Assembly (NCBI GenBank): GCA_938024995.1
Contig: CALJDU010000033.1
Location: forward strand, 1 to 64,000
Direction of reading: 5' to 3'
DNA length: 64,000 nt
DNA from: an uncultured bacterium
Lineage (GTDB): Bacteria; Myxococcota_A; Polyangia; Polyangiales; Houyiibacteriaceae
Shown: positions 59,072-64,000 of the stretch, in pieces
Position numbering within the stretch: the stretch's first letter is position 1
Layout: each line of letters opens with the position of its first letter
Notes under the pieces: generated by a model
Databases searched by the model: none
Told to the model about the DNA's origin: nothing
What the model saw: the letters and a program-made list of their open reading frames with translations, nothing else
Translations under genes and position numbers: made by a program

Positions 59072-60277
59072 TCAGGCCGAGATCGCCTTGAGGTAGATGC
59101 GCTCGTAGAGACGCGCGCTGCGGTCCCATGAGTGATCGATCAACATCACGCGTCGCTGTAGCGCGTCGAAGGCGTCGTGCTTCAGGAACGACGCCGCGCC
59201 GCGCTGAAGCGCCCCGAGAAGCTCACCGTCCCCGTAGAGGAACGCGGTTCCGGAGCTGAGCTTCGCGTCGCAGTCGACCGCGACGTCATAGCCCGTCGAA
59301 GAAATCGGAAGCGCGCCGTAGCGATGCGCGCACATCAACGCTTCTGCGCCTGCGCCGTTCTGAACGATCAGGAGATCGGCCGCGCCGTAGAGGTGATGGA
59401 CCAGCTCCTCACCATAAGGAAGGACGACCAGCCGGTCGGAGAACCTCGACGCGAGCTCCGTGAGCGCGGCGCCGTGTTCGCTCGCGAGATCCGTCGCGAC
59501 CGCGACCTGGACGTCGTTTCGCAAAAGCGCGCCCATCGCGCTCGCCACGAGCCCCAGACCCGCGCCGCTCGCGCAGGTCGCCACGAACAGCGGAATGTCG
59601 CTCCGCACGGGGAGCCCCGAGCCGCGCTGAAGCGAGCGCTTGCACTTCCGCTTCCCGCCGAGGTCCATTGGATCGAAGCGGTACGGGAGGTACGCATCGG
59701 TGAGCGTGTTCCAGCGCGAGCCATCCACGCCGTTGAGGATCCCGCTGACCGAGACATCTTCGCTCGCGCGCGAGAGCTCTTGCGCAACGGTTCGGGAGGT
59801 CGCGGTGACCGCGCGCGCCTTGGTGAGCGCCCCCTCTCCGGCTGCCTCGACGGTGTCGACGGTCAACACCGCGGTGAGCGCGGTGCTCGAGACGAACCCT
59901 GCGCCGAGCGCACCGTGCGCGTGCACCACGTCCACCGAGAGCTCGGGGACGATCTTCTCTGCGGCGGCCGCGAAGACCTTCCACTGAAGCGCGTCATCGG
60001 AGACATCGGGCTCGCGAAGGAAGACCACGTCAACGCCGCCTGGCGTGCGCCCGGTGTACTGCTCGCAGGCGTACACCTGACCGTCTACCTCGGCTTCGAT
60101 CTTCGAGAGGCGCCGCGCCAACGAGTACCGCGTCGCGTCGATACTGGCGTCCATCGGGCTCACGACGGTGACGGAGTGGTCGAGGCTCTTGAGCCCTTTG
60201 CTGAGGGCGGCACGGGTCTTCGCTCCTTGGGTGGAGCTAAAAGGCGCGATGGACTCGGAGACAAAAGCGATATGCAT
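59072..60277 (-). CDS. GT5-like glycosyltransferase (glycogen/starch synthase relative)
   Basis: 401 residues from the ATG at 60277 (MHIAFVSESIAPFSST). The N-terminus resembles glycogen synthase, but the KxGGL substrate loop is replaced by TQGAKTRAALSKGL. The middle has VDVVHAHGALGAGFVSS and a linker SGILNGVDGSRWNTLTDAYL, the classic NGVD-W signature of GT5. The C-terminal half is degraded relative to GT5: LFVATCASGAGLGLVASAMG and LIVQNGAGAEALMCAHRYGA. It may use another acceptor or have lost activity. It is divergent from the next gene (starts 84 bp apart). Confidence 0.8.
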   Translation of the reverse strand: MHIAFVSESIAPFSSTQGAKTRAALSKGLKSLDHSVTVVSPMDASIDATRYSLARRLSKIEAEVDGQVYACEQYTGRTPGGVDVVFLREPDVSDDALQWKVFAAAAEKIVPELSVDVVHAHGALGAGFVSSTALTAVLTVDTVEAAGEGALTKARAVTATSRTVAQELSRASEDVSVSGILNGVDGSRWNTLTDAYLPYRFDPMDLGGKRKCKRSLQRGSGLPVRSDIPLFVATCASGAGLGLVASAMGALLRNDVQVAVATDLASEHGAALTELASRFSDRLVVLPYGEELVHHLYGAADLLIVQNGAGAEALMCAHRYGALPISSTGYDVAVDCDAKLSSGTAFLYGDGELLGALQRGAASFLKHDAFDALQRRVMLIDHSWDRSARLYERIYLKAISA

Positions 60278-60360
60278 GCGCGCGGACCCTATCGGGCGTA
60301 GCCGGTCCGCGCAATCGCGTGGCGCTCGACGGTTCGCGATGCTGACCCCATCCTGCGCAG

Positions 60361-61257
60361 GTGGGAAAGACAATCGCGATCACTGGAGCCAGCGGCCTCG
60401 TAGGCACCTCACTCACCAAGGCGCTCCGCGCACGAGGAGACCGGGTTCTTCGAATCGGGCGACGCTCTGACGGTTCCGCGGACGCCGTCGTGTGGTCACC
60501 GTCGCGCGGCGAGCTCGACAAAGAGCGGCTGGAAGGCGTCTCCGCGGTGGTTCACCTGGCCGGCGCGAGCGTCGCGAAACGGTGGACGCCCGAACACAAG
60601 AACGCCATTCGCTCCAGCCGAGTGGACGGAACCAAGCTCATCGTCGACACACTTCGTGACCTCGCGACACCCGCGACCTTCGTGAGCGCGTCCGCGATCG
60701 GGTTCTACGGAGACGCAGGAGACCGCGTCCTGGATGAAGACGCTCCTGCGGGAACCGGGTTTCTCGCGGACGTCTGCCGCGTCTGGGAAGAAGAGGCGGC
60801 GCGCGCCGAGGACTTCACGCGAACGGTCCGGCTCCGCATCGGAATCGTGCTCTCCGACCAGGGCGGTGCCCTGAAAGAAATGAAGCTCCCGTTCTCCCTC
60901 GGGCTCGGCGGCCCGATCGGCGACGGCTCGCAGTTCATGAGCTTCATCAGCCTCGACGACCTGGTCGCGCTGATCCTCTTCTGCCTCGATCGAGACGAGG
61001 TCACCGGCGCCATCAACGCGGTCGCTCCCCACGCAGTGACCAACGCGGAGTTCACCCGTGCGCTCGCCAAGGCGCTCTCGCGCCCCGCTTTCTTTCGCGT
61101 CCCCAAGTTCGCGATGAAGGCCGCGCTCGGCGGGGAGATGGCCCAAGAGATGTTGCTCGGGAGCGCACGCGTCGAACCGAAAGCGGCGCTCGCCGCGGGC
61201 TTCACCTTCAAGCACCCGACGATCGCGGAGGCGATCGCGGCCGCGCTCTCCCGCTGA
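60361..61257 (+). CDS. TIGR01777-type SDR epimerase
   Basis: 298 residues, GTG start. The Rossmann motif TGASGLVGTSL opens the protein. Family signatures follow: VVHLAGASVAKRWTPEHKNA, RSSRVDGTKLIVDTLRD, SASAIGFYGDAGDRVLDEDA and GIVLSDQGGALKEMKLPFSL. The C-terminal DUF1731 part contains HPTIAEAIAAAL. These extended SDR proteins (YfcH/SDR39U1) bind NADP(H); the reaction is not established. It ends in a hairpin shared with the convergent tsf gene. Confidence 0.9.
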   Translation: MGKTIAITGASGLVGTSLTKALRARGDRVLRIGRRSDGSADAVVWSPSRGELDKERLEGVSAVVHLAGASVAKRWTPEHKNAIRSSRVDGTKLIVDTLRDLATPATFVSASAIGFYGDAGDRVLDEDAPAGTGFLADVCRVWEEEAARAEDFTRTVRLRIGIVLSDQGGALKEMKLPFSLGLGGPIGDGSQFMSFISLDDLVALILFCLDRDEVTGAINAVAPHAVTNAEFTRALAKALSRPAFFRVPKFAMKAALGGEMAQEMLLGSARVEPKAALAAGFTFKHPTIAEAIAAALSR

Positions 61258-61282
61258 CGACGGCTCACTTGGGTTAACGACG

Positions 61283-61308
61283 AAGGGAACGTCCGAAGAC
61301 GTTCCCTT
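61283..61308. terminator. Bidirectional hairpin between the epimerase gene and tsf
   Basis: AAGGGAACGTC, loop CGAA, GACGTTCCCTT: a perfect 11-bp stem between convergent genes. No long T-run follows on either side, but the position fits a shared terminator. A second GC-only hairpin (about 61319-61338) is adjacent. Confidence 0.7.
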
Positions 61309-61344
61309 GCCGTTCAAGCGCGCGCTCTTCGCGCGCGGGTTGGC

Positions 61345-62019
61345 TCAGCCCTCAGCGATGGTCGCCGCGACGTCTGCCGCCAAGTCGTTGACCTTCTTCT
61401 CAATGCCCTCGCCGAGCGAGTAGCGCGTGAAGCGCCGGACGCTGACCTTCTCGCCGATCTTCGCGGACAGCTCGTCCTGCGCCTGCGCGATGGTCTTCTT
61501 CTCGTCGCTCATGATGAACTCTTGGTTCAACAAGCAGCAGGTCCGCTTCCACTTCGCGAGCTTGCCCTCGACGATCTTGGCGATCGCCTGCGGGGGCCGC
61601 TCCTTGCCGGTCTGCTTCGCTTCTTCGGCGAGCTGGCCGCGGAAGACGTCTTCGCGCCGCGCGATGATCTCGGGGGTGATTTCATCGTCACGAACGTACT
61701 CGGGAGCCTCGGACGCGATGTGCATCGCGAGCTCTTCCGCGAACTGCTTGAACTCTTCGTTCCGCGCGACGAAGTCCGTCTGGCAGTTGAGCTCGAGCAG
61801 GACACCGATGCGTCCGCCGCCGTGGATGTACGCGTGGCAGACACCCTCCGCAGCGATCGCGCCGGCCTTCTTGGCGACCTTCGCGAGGCCCTTCTTCTGG
61901 ATGATGTCCAGGGCCTTCTCTTCGTTGCCTTCGGCTTCGACGAGCGCCTTCTTGCAGTCCATCATGCCCGCGCCCGTACGATCACGGAGCGCCTTCACTT
62001 GCTTTGCAGTAACAGTCAC
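61345..62019 (-). CDS. tsf: Translation elongation factor Ts
   Basis: 224 residues from a GTG with an AGAAGAAAT stretch upstream. The N-terminal UBA-like domain (VKALRDRTGAGMMDCKKALV) and the TDFVARNEEF motif are diagnostic. The protein is of the shorter type with one core subdomain reduced (usual lengths run from about 200 to 290). It catalyses GDP/GTP exchange on EF-Tu. It lies 40 bp after rpsB, the common bacterial order, and ends before a hairpin. Confidence 0.96.
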   Translation of the reverse strand: MTVTAKQVKALRDRTGAGMMDCKKALVEAEGNEEKALDIIQKKGLAKVAKKAGAIAAEGVCHAYIHGGGRIGVLLELNCQTDFVARNEEFKQFAEELAMHIASEAPEYVRDDEITPEIIARREDVFRGQLAEEAKQTGKERPPQAIAKIVEGKLAKWKRTCCLLNQEFIMSDEKKTIAQAQDELSAKIGEKVSVRRFTRYSLGEGIEKKVNDLAADVAATIAEG

Positions 62020-62059
62020 TATTTCTTCTCTCTATCGATGAAGTTAGGGAAGCGTCGGC

Positions 62060-62905
62060 TCAGCGACGACCGCCGCGACCGCGGCGACGGCTGAACTCAA
62101 CCTCGACGCCTTCGGAGGTCTTGCCGCCCTGCTGCTGGAACTCGCGGCGGCGCTGCTGGCCGTCGATGCAAGCGTCAGCGATACGCGAGGTGATCAGCTT
62201 GATGGAGCGGATCGCGTCGTCGTTGCCGGGGATGACGTAGTCAACCAGGTCCGGGTCGCAGTTGGTGTCGGTGAGCGCCACGATCGGGATGTGGAGCTTG
62301 CGCCCCTCCTTGACCGCGATGTGCTCGTGGTTCGGGTCGACGACGAAGATGACCGACGGGAGGCCGTTCATCATCTTGATGCCGCCGAGGAACTTCTCGA
62401 GCTTCTCGCGATCACGACGAAGCGAGAGGCCTTCCTTCTTCGGAAGCGCCGCGAGCGAGCCGTCCTCTTCCTGACGGTCGAGGTCGCGCAAGCGGTCGAT
62501 GCCGTTCTTGACGGTGCGGAAGTTCGTGAGCGTGCCGCCGAGCCAACGGCCGGTGACGTAGAACTGACTCGCGCGGGTCGCCTCTTCAAAGATGACGTCC
62601 GACGCCTGCCGCTTGGTGCCGACGAAGAGCACGTGGCCTCCCCGTGCGACGGCCTCGGTGACGAAACCGAACGCGCGCTTGAAGAGCTGCGCGGTCTGGT
62701 CGAGGTCGACGATGTGGATGCCGTTACGGGCGCCGTAGATGTACGGGCGCATCTTCGGGTTCCAGCGCTTGGTCTGGTGGCCGAAGTGCACGCCGGCATC
62801 GATGAGCGGCTTGAGACCAATGGGGAGGTCTCCGCTCGCGACGTCGCGGCTGCCGAGGGCAGCGAGTTCAGGGGCTTCTTCGATTGCGTGGGTAGGCGTT
62901 GCCAT
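62060..62905 (-). CDS. rpsB: 30S ribosomal protein S2
   Basis: 281 residues from the ATG at 62905, with AAGGAG at good spacing. Signatures are [54 protein letters not shown] and [10 protein letters not shown], then [20 protein letters not shown]. The N-terminus has an extra stretch of about 30 residues before the conserved core, and the C-terminus is Gln/Arg-rich (RRRGRGGRR). It is cotranscribed with tsf. A 234-bp leader lies upstream, with a candidate promoter at 63066-63093. Confidence 0.96.
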   Translation of the reverse strand: MATPTHAIEEAPELAALGSRDVASGDLPIGLKPLIDAGVHFGHQTKRWNPKMRPYIYGARNGIHIVDLDQTAQLFKRAFGFVTEAVARGGHVLFVGTKRQASDVIFEEATRASQFYVTGRWLGGTLTNFRTVKNGIDRLRDLDRQEEDGSLAALPKKEGLSLRRDREKLEKFLGGIKMMNGLPSVIFVVDPNHEHIAVKEGRKLHIPIVALTDTNCDPDLVDYVIPGNDDAIRSIKLITSRIADACIDGQQRRREFQQQGGKTSEGVEVEFSRRRGRGGRR

Positions 62906-62949
62906 GGCTCGTTCTCCTTCCGGTTGTTTTCCGCCACCTCTCGCGATCG

Positions 62950-62969
62950 AAAACTCTCCAAACAGAGAG
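62950..62969 (-). promoter_or_regulatory. Short hairpin plus T-run in the rpsB leader
   Basis: On the minus strand CTCTC, TGTTTG, GAGAG is followed by TTTTCG, about 45 nt before the rpsB start. It could act as an attenuator, but the 5-bp stem is weak. The rest of the leader shows no known S2 leader motif. Confidence 0.25.
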
Positions 62970-63065
62970 CACCGGTTCAATCGACAGAGCCTGAGAGGTG
63001 TGTGTGGTTTCGGACCTGGGGAGCAGGCCCGGCTCACGAATGAGCGCGCGGGATCTACCACGCGG

Positions 63066-63093
63066 TCTAAAGAGACGCCACGAAGAGCCTCAA
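63066..63093 (-). promoter_or_regulatory. Candidate promoter of rpsB-tsf
   Basis: On the minus strand TTGAGG and TTTAGA are spaced 16 bp, about 160 bp before rpsB. A match by eye to the sigma-70 consensus (4 of 6 in each box). Confidence 0.35.
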
Positions 63094-63139
63094 ACTCCCG
63101 TCCGCTCGCCGAAATTACTGCATTTAAGGAGCCATGGCT

Positions 63140-64000
63140 TTAGAGGACGCGCGCGATGACGACCTTAAGGTAATCGCCTTCGGGGAACGCCAAGAGCCGC
63201 GGATGATCGATCGGCGCGCCGAAGCGTCCGAGGACCTGGAGCATCTTCCGTGCGCGTTTGGCTCCCTCGGTCAGCGTCGCGTCGAACGCGGAACGATTGA
63301 CGTGACTCGAGCAGCTCGCGGCGACGTAGATCCCGCCCGGACGGAGGCGCCCCAAGCACTGTCGATGGAGCTCGCGGTACTTCTCCAGCGCGGCGCCAAG
63401 GGCGTCTTCGTTGGGCGCGAAGCTCGGCGGGTCGCAAACGATGAGGTCGACCGGGCGGCGCGTCTCTCCTTCGAGGTAGGCCGGGACATCGCTCGCGATG
63501 CCTTCATGGCGCGCGGCGGGGAGGTCGTTCGCCGCGAAGGTCTCGCTCGCGAGATCGATCGCGCGGGGAGCGATATCGACCGTCGTCACGGCGGTCGCGC
63601 CTCCGAGCCCGGCCGCGACCGAGAAGCCGCCAGTGTAACCGTAGAGATTGAGCACGCGCTTGCCGCGGGACATCCCGCGCACCAAACGTCGCGTCTCCCG
63701 GTGATCCAAAAAGAGCCCCGTCTTCTGTCCCGCCCGCGGATCAAAGAGCAGCTTCATCCCGTGTTCGCGCACCACGACTTGATCGGCGACCTCACCGAAG
63801 GCGACCTCCGTTTTGATCTGACGCTTCCGACCTTGGCGCGTGATCAACGCGGTCACTTCGAGCGACGCGAGGAGCGGCTGCAGCGCCGCGATGACGGCGT
63901 CCCGCCAAGCGGTGGCGCCTTGTCCATCAAAGCGCAGCGTCGCGTGGGAGCCGTAGCGATCGACCACGACGCCGGGGAGCCGATCGCCCTCCCCGTGCAC
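63140..64000 (-). CDS. RlmI-type class I SAM-dependent rRNA methyltransferase, 5' end beyond the right edge
   Basis: 286 residues are present. The first visible residues, HGEGDRLPGVVVDRYG, correspond to the segment after the N-terminal PUA domain in RlmI-family enzymes, so about 80-100 residues lie outside the window and the GTG at the edge is probably an internal codon. Motifs are GLFLDHRETRRLVRG, the SAM-binding NLYGYTGGFSVAAG, VDIAPRAIDLASETF, VCDPPSFAPNE and VAASCSSHV. The enzyme should methylate a cytosine in 23S rRNA (RlmI makes m5C1962). It is followed by the rpsB leader. Confidence 0.9.
   Translation of the reverse strand: MHGEGDRLPGVVVDRYGSHATLRFDGQGATAWRDAVIAALQPLLASLEVTALITRQGRKRQIKTEVAFGEVADQVVVREHGMKLLFDPRAGQKTGLFLDHRETRRLVRGMSRGKRVLNLYGYTGGFSVAAGLGGATAVTTVDIAPRAIDLASETFAANDLPAARHEGIASDVPAYLEGETRRPVDLIVCDPPSFAPNEDALGAALEKYRELHRQCLGRLRPGGIYVAASCSSHVNRSAFDATLTEGAKRARKMLQVLGRFGAPIDHPRLLAFPEGDYLKVVIARVL

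Noticed and set aside
62965..62985. GGTTCAATCGA, resembling a tRNA T-loop
   Set aside because: No acceptor stem, D-arm or anticodon arm can be built around it, and the CC pair expected after the loop is missing.

Overview
The window is GC-rich and coding-dense, and it reads as a chromosomal segment of a Myxococcota (delta-proteobacterial) organism, most like the Polyangia/Sandaracinus side of that phylum. The basis is a secretome of lipoproteins with Asp/Thr/Gly linkers (DTGxDT), RCC1-like and MopE-like repeat proteins, C-termini resembling MYXO-CTERM, serine/threonine kinases with a C-terminal membrane anchor, tandem FHA domains and an OmpA protein with thrombospondin type 3 repeats. Housekeeping genes (rpsB, tsf, dnaK, gpmI, fabH, sspB, mtnP) are of ordinary bacterial type. 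The placement is inferred from gene content; no rRNA or other phylogenetic marker was compared.

Layout. 1-4 kb: three minus-strand lipoproteins, the first cut by the left edge. 4-7.6 kb: an AGCS-like transporter, methylthioadenosine phosphorylase and a PfkB sugar kinase. 7.6-9.5 kb: a VWA-like lipoprotein coupled to a PDZ lipoprotein. 9.7-13.8 kb: a double-FHA membrane protein and an OmpA/TSP3 porin. 13.8-19.6 kb: small hypothetical genes, a Ser/Thr kinase, a membrane protein and a site-2 protease coupled to an orphan SctL/FliH-like stator gene. 20.5-25.6 kb: a coupled plus-strand cluster of a surface protein, an RCC1 lipoprotein and two histidine kinases, the second of which appears catalytically degenerate. 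25.6-32.7 kb: a tightly coupled minus-strand operon (TPR protein, lipoprotein, temptin-like/MopE protein, temptin-like/EGF protein). 32.9-39.2 kb: CXXCH lipoproteins and a PEGA-tailed kinase. 39.3-45.6 kb: dnaK, boxB-boxC (aerobic benzoyl-CoA degradation) and fabH.

46.4-47.9 kb is the most unusual region. It is a large imperfect inverted duplication: hexanucleotide array, about 115-nt conserved leader, four-helix-bundle (S23-type) gene, central hairpin, then the same set in inverted order. In both copies the leader is enclosed by 26-nt arms that pair with the start codon and first codons of the gene. The arm sequences differ between the copies while pairing is kept. Both genes, and the neighbouring lipoprotein gene, carry an apparent +1 frameshift.

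48.7-64 kb: an aconitase-family enzyme with permuted domain order, an ATP-grasp protein, a trypsin-like protease, gpmI, a lipoprotein, a Lys/Ala-tailed helical-repeat protein, an esterase, an SspB-like protein, a GT5-like glycosyltransferase, an SDR epimerase, the rpsB-tsf ribosomal pair and an RlmI-type methyltransferase cut by the right edge. Three genes in the window (FHA protein, sspB, helical-repeat protein) end in short tandem repeats that duplicate their own stop codon. I saw no tRNA, rRNA, CRISPR array or insertion sequence.
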